Below, in pieces: positions 16,685 to 24,868 of a DNA stretch of 64,000 nucleotides. The translations under genes were made by a program, and so were the position numbers. Location of the stretch: NCBI RefSeq assembly GCF_004138295.1, contig NZ_SCFM01000007.1:124001-188000 (forward strand), read 5' to 3'. The stretch comes from Ectobacillus funiculus (GTDB taxonomy: Bacteria; Bacillota; Bacilli; Bacillales; Bacillaceae_G). The notes under the pieces are model-generated. The model worked only from the letters and a program-made list of their open reading frames with translations, ran no database searches and was not told the origin of the DNA. Each line of letters starts with the position of its first letter. Positions within the stretch are counted from its first letter, which is position 1.

Positions 16685-17977
16685 TTACTTCTTCAACTTA
16701 GCCCAAGTAGCGTCAAACGCTTTCAAAGTATCTTCCTTAGATGCTTTTCCAGCAATATATGTCTGCATGCTTGCAGCAAAGTCATGGTTTGCACCCTCTG
16801 GGAATTTTGCAAACTGCCAAGAGAATGTTTTTCCTTCCTTAGAGTATTTCACAAGCTCCGCACCTAATGGTCCGATATCAGATGCTTTTGCTTCAATTGT
16901 TTTAAATGCTGGGATATATTTAAAATCCTCCACCATTGCTTTCTTTCCTGCTTCAGATGATACTAACCAATTTAAAAATTCCTTGGCTGCTTTTTTATCT
17001 GCATCAGGTGCGCCTTTGTAAATTACCCAACTGTTTGGAACATCAACAGCCAATTTATCAGAAACTGCTGCGTCATCACTAAGAGGCATTGGAAGAATCC
17101 CTACATCCATATTTGGATTTAGCTTATCAAGCATTGGCTGAATCCAGTTTCCTTGTTGAATCATCGCAGTTTCGCCGCTCGCAAATGATGTAACTTCTGT
17201 GTTATAGTCTGTTGTTAATGGATTTACGTTTCCATATTTCACTGTTAGGTCTAGTAAATCCATAAATTTTAAGAACTGTTCGTTTCCGGCAATCTTAGCT
17301 GTACCTTCGTTTAATCCCTTAATGAAGGCATCAGGATCTTGTTGTGTTGCAAATGGAATATTCATACCGTGGTTCCCTAACACCCACCACTCCGCATATC
17401 CTACAGCGAATGGGGTAATCCCCGCAGCCTTCAGCTTCTTCGCCGCAGCCTCTAGCTGAGAATATGTTTTAGGTAATTCTGTAATACCGGCCTTTTTGAA
17501 TAATTCTTTATTGTAAATAAAGCCATAGCCTTCTAGGCTCGCAGGCTGTCCATAAATTTTGCCGTCCATTGTCATGGGCTGCAATGCGCTTTCATACGCA
17601 TCCTTTACCCACGGTTGATCGGAGAGGTCCTCTAATTTGTCCTTCCATGTTTGCGCTTGTTGATACCCTTCGTTCGTAAAAATATCCGGTGCGTTTCCGG
17701 AGGCAAATTTTGCTTTTAATGCCGCTGCCGCATCTGCGCCGCCGCCCACTGTTTGCAGATTGAACGTTACATTTGGATGCTCTTTTGTATATTGCTCTGT
17801 TAACGCTTTCAATTGATCAGCAATTTCAACCTTCCCCTGAAACAGGTCAATGACTACTTTATCACCTTTACTGCCTGCTGTATCTGCTTTCCCATTTGTT
17901 GTCTTACCGTTAGAACAACCTGCTGCTACAACCAAAGATAATGATAATACACCTGCTGCAAATGGAAACTTTTTCAT
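16685..17977 (-). CDS. sugar ABC transporter substrate-binding lipoprotein, copy 2
   Basis: 430 residues, the same length as copy 1. Start at ATG 17977, which has GGGGGAG seven bases upstream; an ATG two codons earlier is too close. Signal MKKFPFAAGVLSLSLVVAAGC with lipobox VAAGC. About 66 of 430 residues differ from copy 1 by my count, including clusters at GYQQAQTW versus GYQSTVTW and HGMNIPF versus HGLNMAF that could affect ligand choice. Last gene of the lacI-led unit. Confidence 0.92.
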   Translation of the reverse strand: MKKFPFAAGVLSLSLVVAAGCSNGKTTNGKADTAGSKGDKVVIDLFQGKVEIADQLKALTEQYTKEHPNVTFNLQTVGGGADAAAALKAKFASGNAPDIFTNEGYQQAQTWKDKLEDLSDQPWVKDAYESALQPMTMDGKIYGQPASLEGYGFIYNKELFKKAGITELPKTYSQLEAAAKKLKAAGITPFAVGYAEWWVLGNHGMNIPFATQQDPDAFIKGLNEGTAKIAGNEQFLKFMDLLDLTVKYGNVNPLTTDYNTEVTSFASGETAMIQQGNWIQPMLDKLNPNMDVGILPMPLSDDAAVSDKLAVDVPNSWVIYKGAPDADKKAAKEFLNWLVSSEAGKKAMVEDFKYIPAFKTIEAKASDIGPLGAELVKYSKEGKTFSWQFAKFPEGANHDFAASMQTYIAGKASKEDTLKAFDATWAKLKK

Positions 17978-18069
17978 AGTCATTCTCCCCCTATTTAGAT
18001 ATCTCTCTAATTTATCTCCACCCTATACCTAGATAGGCCAGGGTATCAACCAATGGAATGTGTTTGTTA

Positions 18070-18897
18070 TTATTTAATGGAGCCACTTGTGATGCCTTTG
18101 ATAATGTGCTTCTGCATGGAGAAGAAGAAAATCAGTAATGGAATAATGCTAATGACAAGTGCCGCCAGCGCCAAATCCCATTGCTTTGTATATTGACCGA
18201 AGAAGAAGAACGTCGCTAACGGTATTGTTCGTAATGCTGGGTCTTGCAGGACAAGCATTGGCAGTAAAAAGTCATTCCAAATCCATAAGCTGTTCAAAAT
18301 GATGATTGTAACGGTAATCGGTTTTAATAACGGAAAGACAATTCTCCAAAAGACGCCAAACGGTGAACAGCCGTCAATAATCGCCGCTTCTTCCAACTCG
18401 ACAGGAATTCCTTTCATAAAGCCGTGGTATAAGAAGATTGCCATCCCGGAACCGAATCCTAGATACATAAAGATTAATCCCCAAAGACTGTTAAGTAAGC
18501 CAAAACTCCCTGCTACCTTGACTAACGGAATCATAATCGATTGAAATGGAATTACCATCGCCGCTACAAACGTCATGAAGATGATATTGCTGATTTTCTT
18601 TTTTGTTCTCACAAGCATATAAGCTGCCATTGAACAAAACACGACAATCAGGATGTTGCTTGCCACTGTAATCAGAAGTGAATTCATAAACACTTTTAGA
18701 TAATCCATCTGCTGAAACGCATTTACATAGTTTTTAAACTGCAAGACGGATGGCAAAGCAGATGTATTCATCAAAATCTCAGAGAATGATTTTAAAGAGT
18801 TTGATACTACATAATAGAACGGAACAAGAAAGACAAGACCAATCAAAATGGCAGCGATTTCAAGAATGAATAATTTTCCGGTATATTTATTTTCCAT
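18070..18897 (-). CDS. sugar ABC transporter permease, MalG/AraQ type, copy 2
   Basis: 275 residues, identical to the 11030 copy except at five positions (for example YVNAF for YINAF, VAGS for VAGN, DPAL for DPEL). EAA loop and six helices as in copy 1. It meets the MalF-type permease as TAATG. The DNA is also closely similar, more so than in the binding-protein genes. Confidence 0.93.
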   Translation of the reverse strand: MENKYTGKLFILEIAAILIGLVFLVPFYYVVSNSLKSFSEILMNTSALPSVLQFKNYVNAFQQMDYLKVFMNSLLITVASNILIVVFCSMAAYMLVRTKKKISNIIFMTFVAAMVIPFQSIMIPLVKVAGSFGLLNSLWGLIFMYLGFGSGMAIFLYHGFMKGIPVELEEAAIIDGCSPFGVFWRIVFPLLKPITVTIIILNSLWIWNDFLLPMLVLQDPALRTIPLATFFFFGQYTKQWDLALAALVISIIPLLIFFFSMQKHIIKGITSGSIK

Positions 18898-19850
18898 TAT
18901 GATTCAATCTCCTTCCGTTTTGTATACGTAACCTGGATAACTGTAATTAATGCTACTACGATGAAGAATACTAATGCCTTTGCTTCCCCAAGACCATAGC
19001 GGTTGTTGACAAATGCTTCTGTGTAAATGTTAAGCGCTAACATTTCTGTCGATTTAAATGGCCCGCCGTTTGTTAACGATAGGTTAACATCAAAGATTTT
19101 GAATGATGATGAAATCGTTAGGAATAAGCATACTGTCACAGCCGGAGCTACCATTGGGAGTGTGATGTGGCGCAATGTCTGCCATCTGTTCGCTCCGTCA
19201 ATGCGGGCTGCTTCAATCAGCTCCTGCGGTACGTTTTGCAGTGCCGCTGTGTAGATTAACATAATATAACCTGCACCCTGCCATACGCTTACAATGACAA
19301 TGCCCCAGAACGCTGTTTTCTCATCTCCAAGCCATGGAAGTTTGAAGAAAGAAAGACCTGTTAATTGTCCAATGGATGCAAAGCCTTTGATGAAAATGAA
19401 CTGCCAAATGAATCCAAGCAGCAAACCGCCGATCAAATTCGGTAAGAAAAAGACAGTCCGCAGTATGTTTCTTGTTTTCAACATTCTTGTCACAAGCAAC
19501 GCAAGCCCAAAGCCAACTGCATTTGTTAAGATAATTGCTACTACTGTATAACGAAGAGTTAACCAGAAAGATGTTTGGAATTGCTTGTCTTCCGTAAACA
19601 AATACTTAAAGTTATCAAGTCCGACCCAATTGATAGTACCCGTTACACCATTCCAATCGGTAAAGGCGTAATACATACCTGTGAAAAATGGAATTAATAC
19701 GATGAGAGCAAAAGCTAAAAAGGCTGGTCCAACAAATAAGGCAAACAATCCTGCATGTCTCATTTTTCTCTGCGTACTTGCGGTATTACGTAGTTCCGAG
19801 CTTTTCGCCTCCATTGGTTTTACACCATCAAACTTATTTTGGCTACTCAC
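18897..19850 (-). CDS. sugar ABC transporter permease, MalF/UgpA type, copy 2
   Basis: 317 residues from GTG 19850, with GGGGG seven bases upstream. The N-terminal 28 residues are unrelated to copy 1; from MRHAGLFALFVGPAFLAF onward the two are nearly the same. EAA loop VPQELIEAARIDGANRWQTL. The gene follows the LacI-family gene by 20 bp, so the four genes form one operon (regulator, two permeases, binding protein) without an ATPase. Confidence 0.92.
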   Translation of the reverse strand: MSSQNKFDGVKPMEAKSSELRNTASTQRKMRHAGLFALFVGPAFLAFALIVLIPFFTGMYYAFTDWNGVTGTINWVGLDNFKYLFTEDKQFQTSFWLTLRYTVVAIILTNAVGFGLALLVTRMLKTRNILRTVFFLPNLIGGLLLGFIWQFIFIKGFASIGQLTGLSFFKLPWLGDEKTAFWGIVIVSVWQGAGYIMLIYTAALQNVPQELIEAARIDGANRWQTLRHITLPMVAPAVTVCLFLTISSSFKIFDVNLSLTNGGPFKSTEMLALNIYTEAFVNNRYGLGEAKALVFFIVVALITVIQVTYTKRKEIES

Positions 19851-19870
19851 GAAGCATCCCCCCTATCACT

Positions 19871-20884
19871 TTATGAATCAACACTGAAATCTTTAGTTAG
19901 TCTTGTTGATTTTCGGATAACTAATTCCAAGGGGAACTGGATTTCATGCGGTGTGGATTCCTCTTTATGAGCAAGGCAACGGAGCATCTCCTCCATAGTA
20001 TATTTTCCAATTTCATTGATAGGCTGCCTAATGGTGGTAAGGTCAACTACTTCAGCAATTTCTTGGTCATCAAAACCTATTACTGCAAGGTCCTTTGGAA
20101 TATGTAAACCTTGTATCCTCGCTTCTAAAATAATGCCGGCTCCAACCTGATCACTTCCGGCAAAGATCGCATCTGGCCGATTTTCCATAGACACTATTCG
20201 TTTGACTACCTGCCTGCCATCCGCAATATCGAAAATATTTTGAAATACCCACTCTTCATATACAGGCAATCCAAATTCCTTCATAGCCCTTCGATATCCG
20301 ATTTCCCTATCACTGGTTAACTCGCTGGCGCCTCCGCCTGAGCAGTATGCGATCCTTTTATAACCCTGCTCGATGAGATGGCGTGTTCCCGCGTAACTGC
20401 CGGCAATTTGATCGCCATATACTTTTGGAACCGATGCCGTTTTGACGTACTCATTGCATAATAAAATAGGACCAAACGATGTATAGGCTTTAATATCCTC
20501 CCAATCATTTTCTATCGCGGTTAAAATAACGCCATCCACTTGCTTGGTCTTTAACAAATCAAGAAATTGGAGTTCCTTTTTCTTATCGTTCCTTGTTTGG
20601 CAAACAAGAAGCTGCATATTATGTTCAGTTGCCGCTGTATCAATTCTTTCTAGAAGATGTGCGAAAAATGGGTTTGTTAATACCGGGATAAGCACGGCAA
20701 TCATGTTTGTTTTTTGACTGCGTAACCGTTGTGCTGCAGAGTTAGGATAATAATTAAGTAGTTTCATAGCTTCATGTACACGTTTCTTCTTATCCTCTGA
20801 TACATGAGGATAGTGATTTATCACTCTGGATACAGTTGATCTTGAGAGACCGGTCAATCGAGCAACATCTTCAATTGTAGCCAA
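19871..20884 (-). CDS. LacI-family transcriptional regulator of importer 2
   Basis: 337 residues from TTG 20884, preceded by GGGAGGGGAACAAC. N-terminal helix-turn-helix MATIEDVARLTGLSRSTVSR, hinge near 45-60 (NSAAQRLRSQKTNMIAVLIP), then a periplasmic-binding-protein-like sugar domain with GFDDQE and TTIRQP. It heads the operon of importer 2 and so is autoregulated. Two palindromes that suit a LacI-family dimer flank its promoter. Ligand unknown, presumably a sugar taken up by the importer. Confidence 0.92.
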   Translation of the reverse strand: MATIEDVARLTGLSRSTVSRVINHYPHVSEDKKKRVHEAMKLLNYYPNSAAQRLRSQKTNMIAVLIPVLTNPFFAHLLERIDTAATEHNMQLLVCQTRNDKKKELQFLDLLKTKQVDGVILTAIENDWEDIKAYTSFGPILLCNEYVKTASVPKVYGDQIAGSYAGTRHLIEQGYKRIAYCSGGGASELTSDREIGYRRAMKEFGLPVYEEWVFQNIFDIADGRQVVKRIVSMENRPDAIFAGSDQVGAGIILEARIQGLHIPKDLAVIGFDDQEIAEVVDLTTIRQPINEIGKYTMEEMLRCLAHKEESTPHEIQFPLELVIRKSTRLTKDFSVDS

Positions 20885-20929
20885 GTTGTTCCCCTCCCTT
20901 CTTCTCGCATTCTCTAATTGAAATTATTT

Positions 20930-21020
20930 TTGAGATCGATTTCAATAAGATGCTTTTTATAATCGCTCCCGTTGAAAGCGATTACAAAAATATTGTAGTT
21001 GATTTTGAAATCAATTTCAA
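20930..21020 (-). promoter_or_regulatory. promoter with two LacI-type operators and a cre site
   Basis: Minus-strand promoter: -35 TTGAAA (21015-21020), 17 bases, -10 TACAAT (20992-20997). Operator 1, TTGAAATCAATTTCAA (21005-21020), covers the -35. A perfect cre, TTGAAAGCGATTACA (20972-20986, plus strand), covers the expected start of transcription. Operator 2, TTGAGATCGATTTCAA (20930-20945), lies about 45 bp downstream. Operator centres are 75 bp apart. Consistent with repression by the LacI-family protein and by CcpA. Confidence 0.75.
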
Positions 21021-21080
21021 GATAATTATGTTAATAATTTTTTACTCTCTAAAAGATTTCTCTGTACGTGTATATCCTTA

Positions 21081-21190
21081 CAATCTCCAATTGGATTCCA
21101 GTTGGAAATTTATCTTTCACTTTAAGAAAGTATAAATTCCCAGCAAGAAGTGAATTCGACGGAGTAGGGAGCTTTAGGAATACAGTATAA
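21081..21190 (-). repeat. two joined fragments of the structured repeat in opposite order
   Basis: 21081-21119 reads CAATCTCCAATTGGATTCC and AGTTGGAAATTTATCTTTCAC (plus orientation fragment). 21119-21190 reads TTTAAGAAAGTATAAATTCC, CAGCAAGAAGTGAATTCGAC and TTTAGGAATACAGTATAA (minus orientation). The terminal hairpin is absent from both. Confidence 0.7.
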
Positions 21191-21227
21191 AAAATGCACC
21201 TCCAAGTACAGACTATGTTTATATTTG

Positions 21228-21278
21228 AATAGGGCTGTCTCAAAAGAGGAATACTATATCTTTTGAGACAGCCCTATT
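21228..21278 (-). terminator. terminator after the CapA-family gene
   Basis: Perfect 20-bp stem AATAGGGCTGTCTCAAAAGA with its complement around 11 bases, five bases past the stop at 21283. Confidence 0.9.
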
Positions 21279-21282
21279 TGTT

Positions 21283-22458
21283 TTATTTTGCAATAGTTCG
21301 TTTATTTACGATGTTTCCATCACCTGTAATCTCAACATCATAGGAAATAGACTGTAAATATTGATACATCGCAGTCTTTTCTTGTCCATCAATTGGCTGA
21401 ATCTGGTTGCCGCGAATGACGTACGGCGAGAACGACATTTTAATATCCTTCCCCTTAAGGGTAAGTGTTAACACACCTGTTTCAGCAGAATGTTCCTTTA
21501 CATAATCTGGAAATAAGAAGTTTCCAAGCGAATACGCGACTGGAACCCCATTGTAGTATTCAAAGCCCTGCAGCCAGTGCGAATGGCTTCCCACAATTGC
21601 ATTTGCCCCTGCTTCTGTCATCTTTGCGACATATTCCTTTTGATAAGCAGCTGGTGTATTTGTCCGCTCTACTCCCCAGTGCATATATACAATCAGATAA
21701 TCCGCATCGCCTTTTTGTTCTTTAATTGTGTTTGTTACAACATTTAAATCGTAGCCGCCAGCCACGCCAGGAGTTGTGTCCGTTGCTGTCCAGTTTGCGA
21801 ACGGCATAAAGCGGACAAACGAAAGAAACTTAATTTTCTTCCCCTTAATGGTAACTTCCTTCGCCGTATAGGCCTCCGCAGCATTCCGCCCTACTCCGAC
21901 ATACTGCAGACCAGCTCCTTCAACATTTGCAATAGAGTCAAGTAATCCTTCTCTGCCGTAGTCTAATGAATGGTTATTCCCTAAGGATACAATGTCATAA
22001 CCTGTATTTTTAATGGCAGTAATGGTTGCTGGATCACTTTTAATCCAAAACTTTTGACCTGGTACTCTTTGATTGCGCGTAGTAAATGACGTTTCCAAGT
22101 TCACAAAAGCATAATCAGCACTTTCAATTTGCGGCTTGACATATTGAAAAGGAAAATCTGCTCCCTTTTGCGCTACAACAGAACGCAGTGCCCAATCAAA
22201 CATCGTATCCCCTGAAAAGACGAGTTTAATTTCGGGCTCCTCTTGCACAACGGGGGGCTTAGGTACTGGTGCTTCTGTTTTTACTTCATTTACCACAGCT
22301 GTTGTACGCTCAACACCAGCCAGTTTCTTTCCGCCTGCACTATACCACCACGAAATTCCTCCTGCGGCAACAGCTATAGAAGTTAAAAAAATAGAAAGTA
22401 ACAGCCCTATCTTCTTTTTCTTTCTCCTCTTCCTCGTTCTGCTTCGTCTCGGAATCAT
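21283..22458 (-). CDS. CapA/PgsA-family metallophosphatase-like protein
   Basis: 391 residues from ATG 22458 (GGGG eight bases upstream; a TTG two codons earlier is weaker). Highly basic N-terminus RRSRTRKRRKKKK followed by one membrane helix (about 18-38), so a signal-anchored protein facing outside. The remainder is a PGA_cap/CapA domain: VFSGDTMFDWALR, FVNLETSFT, SLGNNHSLDYG, HWGVERT, VGSHSHWLQGFE and YSLGNFLFPD. Relatives include PgsA of the polyglutamate synthase and YwtB, but no pgsB or pgsC lies nearby, so a role in polyglutamate is not supported; a surface phosphoesterase is possible. Confidence 0.85.
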   Translation of the reverse strand: MIPRRSRTRKRRKKKKIGLLLSIFLTSIAVAAGGISWWYSAGGKKLAGVERTTAVVNEVKTEAPVPKPPVVQEEPEIKLVFSGDTMFDWALRSVVAQKGADFPFQYVKPQIESADYAFVNLETSFTTRNQRVPGQKFWIKSDPATITAIKNTGYDIVSLGNNHSLDYGREGLLDSIANVEGAGLQYVGVGRNAAEAYTAKEVTIKGKKIKFLSFVRFMPFANWTATDTTPGVAGGYDLNVVTNTIKEQKGDADYLIVYMHWGVERTNTPAAYQKEYVAKMTEAGANAIVGSHSHWLQGFEYYNGVPVAYSLGNFLFPDYVKEHSAETGVLTLTLKGKDIKMSFSPYVIRGNQIQPIDGQEKTAMYQYLQSISYDVEITGDGNIVNKRTIAK

Positions 22459-22709
22459 GTTCAATACCCCTTTTTTTATTCTTTAAAACTATTATTAGCA
22501 TAACATAAAAGCGGGTAACAGAATACGAGCTTAATATTTCATATATGTAACAGAATATGGAAAAAACAAACTACTAACTGCATTTTCCGGCAGAAAATAG
22601 TAGAAGCGAAGAATACCATCTGAAAGGAACGATATGCAGCATATTGCGGCATATCGTTGAATGAGGAGGAATTCCACAAGCACTGATTAAAGCAGGGAAA
22701 AGCAAACTA

Positions 22710-22901
22710 TTATAAACGATGTTCTCCTAGACTTTGCTTTCCATACAGCTTTTCTGATAAAATAGATAACTCTGCTGCAAGCTCTAATCTCTTTAGCTTT
22801 CTTTCATGTAAAAAAGGGCTGATTGTACAAAATAAAAAACTTCCAATATAAGTTAAAATGCATAAAACAACAATAATATTTTCAAAGAGATAAATTCCCA
22901 T
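22710..22901 (-). CDS. small single-helix membrane protein, unknown
   Basis: 63 residues from ATG 22901 with GGAGTG six bases upstream. MGIYLFENIIVVLCILTYIG starts a membrane helix at about 5-30, followed by HERKLKRLELAAELSILSEK, likely an amphipathic cytoplasmic helix. No family recognised. It stands alone between the CapA-family gene and a repeat copy. The ribosome site and membrane-protein composition make it plausible. Confidence 0.55.
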   Translation of the reverse strand: MGIYLFENIIVVLCILTYIGSFLFCTISPFLHERKLKRLELAAELSILSEKLYGKQSLGEHRL

Positions 22902-23182
22902 ATCTTACACTCCTCTACACTCACCTAGGCCAGAAAACATTGAACAGACAAAAGGTGTCGATTCCATACTTTATTTATTCATGTATAGTACAATCGACTG
23001 TTCATCGCCCCTTGTCTCTGCATGATATCATGGTGAAATGAATCGGAATTCCCCATTAAATATCTTTATTGTAGCATACATCCTTGCACGGTTCGACTAT
23101 TTTTTCCTTTTTACGACCCTTCCCTGTGCAGATGATATGAATTGGAACGGCTTATGAAATGTGAAATAAAAGAGCTAAAAAC

Positions 23183-23311
23183 AGCGAAAACTCGCCAATT
23201 GGCGAGCCCTGCTCTTCGGCGAAGACAGAGGTGTAGTTGTACTTATAATATATTCCTAAAACTCCCATATATGTCGAACTCGCTTTCATCTGGAGTTTTA
23301 TATCCTATCAA
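23183..23311 (+). repeat. structured repeat copy with covarying stem
   Basis: Full unit with perfect terminal stem CTCGCC-AATT-GGCGAG. The inner arms read AAAACTCC and GGAGTTTT instead of AAATTTCC/GGAAATTT, changing on both sides so that pairing is kept. It lies just past the murG terminator. 22902-23182 has no gene; it has a bulged inverted repeat TGAACAG..TCGATT / AATCGACTGTTCA at 22941-23004. Confidence 0.9.
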
Positions 23312-23312
23312 G

Positions 23313-23354
23313 GCACGAAAAAAATGACCTTTTAAAAGGTCATTTTTTTCGTGC
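23313..23354 (-). terminator. terminator overlapping the end of the murG homologue
   Basis: A 42-bp palindrome, GCACGAAAAAAATGACCTTT and onward, 21 bp per arm. The TGA stop lies in the stem. Confidence 0.85.
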
Positions 23355-24407
23355 TTTCTCCAGATAGCCCATAATCTCCTCTAGACAGTTTTCTGCAGAA
23401 TAGCGGAGCATATTCTCTTTATAACGAAGTCGGTTTTTCTGAACATGCTGCACCGCTTCCAGTAGCGTATCCTTTTCCAGATTCTCCTCATACAGCACGT
23501 GGCAATATCCCATTTTCTCAAATGCCTGCGCATTTAAAATTTGATCTCCTCGGCTGGCCGCTTTTGAAAGAGGAATAAGGATCATCGGTTTCTTCAATGT
23601 GAGAAATTCAAAAATGGAGTTAGAGCCGGCGCGTGAAATCACGAGATCAGCTGCAGCCAATACGTCAGGGAGTTCGCTGCTTATGTATTCAAACTGCCGA
23701 TAGCCCTCAGTTCCCTCTAAACTTTCATCCTTATTCCCTTTGCCGCATAAATGAACAACCTGATAGTGTTGTAATAAATCAGGCAAAGCCGCTCTAACTG
23801 CTTCATTGATTCGTTTTGCACCTAGGCTTCCGCCCATCACAATGATAATAGGCTTACGCATGGTAAAGCCAAGCAGCTCCAAGCCTGTTTCACGATGGCC
23901 TTTCAACAAATCCTCCCGAATAGGTGAGCCAGTGTAAATTACCTTTTCCTTTGGAAGATGCGCCTTCGCCTCCTCAAAAGTCACGAAAATTTTCGTCGCA
24001 AATCGAAGGGCAATTTTATTAGCTAACCCTGGTGTAATATCCGATTCATGCAAAAATACCGGCACCTTGTTAAGCCATGCACCAATTACGACCGGAACGG
24101 ATACAAACCCGCCTTTCGAAAACACAACATCCGGCTTATGTTTTCGGATGAGGGCATATGATTCCATAACACCCATCATTACTTTAAATGGATCCTTAAA
24201 GTTCTTGAGATCAAAATATCTGCGCAGCTTTCCGCTTGAAATCCCTGTATACGGGATGCTCGCTCCTTCTACAATTCCTTTTTCAATGCCATCTTTTGAG
24301 CCGATATAATGAACGTCCCAGCTACGTTGCTGTAACTTCGGAATGAGCGCTAAATTTGGCGTTACATGCCCGGCAGACCCTCCGCCTGTAAACACGATTT
24401 TTTTCAC
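23340..24407 (-). CDS. murG: MurG-type UDP-N-acetylglucosamine transferase
   Basis: 355 residues, a GT28 glycosyltransferase: [20 protein letters not shown] (glycine-rich acceptor loop) at the start, [12 protein letters not shown] near 122, the GGSLGA donor loop near 192, and [11 protein letters not shown] near 265. MurG adds GlcNAc to undecaprenyl-PP-MurNAc-pentapeptide (lipid I to lipid II) on the inner face of the membrane. The usual murG sits in the dcw division cluster; this gene is alone, so it may be a second copy, as in the B. cereus group. Its 3' end is built into a palindromic terminator. Confidence 0.88.
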   Translation of the reverse strand: MKKIVFTGGGSAGHVTPNLALIPKLQQRSWDVHYIGSKDGIEKGIVEGASIPYTGISSGKLRRYFDLKNFKDPFKVMMGVMESYALIRKHKPDVVFSKGGFVSVPVVIGAWLNKVPVFLHESDITPGLANKIALRFATKIFVTFEEAKAHLPKEKVIYTGSPIREDLLKGHRETGLELLGFTMRKPIIIVMGGSLGAKRINEAVRAALPDLLQHYQVVHLCGKGNKDESLEGTEGYRQFEYISSELPDVLAAADLVISRAGSNSIFEFLTLKKPMILIPLSKAASRGDQILNAQAFEKMGYCHVLYEENLEKDTLLEAVQHVQKNRLRYKENMLRYSAENCLEEIMGYLEKARKK

Positions 24408-24531
24408 GTTGGCAGCTCCTTTATGAACAGATTTCCTTCTCCATTATACTATATGGCGTCAACTTGCAAAGCTTTTATTCCTTCAAAGGACTTCCTTGAA
24501 GCGAAGACAGGAGCGCTTCTGCCTATTTTTT

Positions 24532-24636
24532 GCACTGTAGGAAAGGATAACTTTCCAGCTAGAAGTAAATTCGACGTAGTCGGAAATCCTAGGAATACAG
24601 TATAAGTAAGGCCCGCCAATCGGCGAGTTTTCTTTA
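24532..24636 (-). repeat. structured repeat copy lacking the spacer
   Basis: CACTGTAGGAAAGGATAA, CTTTCCAGCTAGAAGTAAAT, TCGACGTAGTCGGAAATCC, AATACAGTATAAGTAAG then directly CCCGCCAATCGGCGAGTTTT. The CTACGCCTCTGTC spacer present in other copies is deleted. Confidence 0.85.
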
Positions 24637-24656
24637 ATAAGATAAGAAAGTATAGC

Positions 24657-24790
24657 TTTTCGGGGAGATGTCTAGCTCCCAAGACCCAAAATGGCAGACC
24701 TCGGGCTGAACCTCTGCAAAAGGCAAAAAGCGCCTTTTACTCCGGCCCACCCCTACGCTGCCATAAAAGGCGGTCCTTGTCCGCTTTTCT
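24657..24790. other. structured noncoding stretch between murG and metH
   Basis: Contains GGGGAG/CTCCC (around 24661-24678) and a longer stem CGCCTTTT/AAAAGGCG (around 24729-24767). Rich in C on the plus strand, unlike flanking intergenic DNA. No coding frame or known RNA recognised. Confidence 0.3.
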
Positions 24791-24805
24791 TAATAAATGT
24801 ACGAT

Positions 24806-24843
24806 AAAACAAAAAGGCTTCGCAGGGGAAGCCTTTTTGTTTT
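24806..24843 (-). terminator. terminator of the yitJ-metH operon
   Basis: 16-bp stem AAAACAAAAAGGCTTC with its complement around a six-base loop, 26 bases after the metH stop. Confidence 0.9.
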
Positions 24844-24868
24844 ATCTATGTTATAAATTGTATTCCGT

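Noticed and set aside
9638-20884. Recent horizontal island
   Set aside because: No integrase, tRNA junction or flanking direct repeats are seen, and codon use looks like that of the neighbours; local duplication explains the data.
21283-22458. Polyglutamate capsule operon
   Set aside because: Only a CapA-type protein is present; no pgsB, pgsC or pgsE lies nearby.
23142-23327. 61-codon frame on the plus strand
   Set aside because: It runs through a repeat copy and has no ribosome site.
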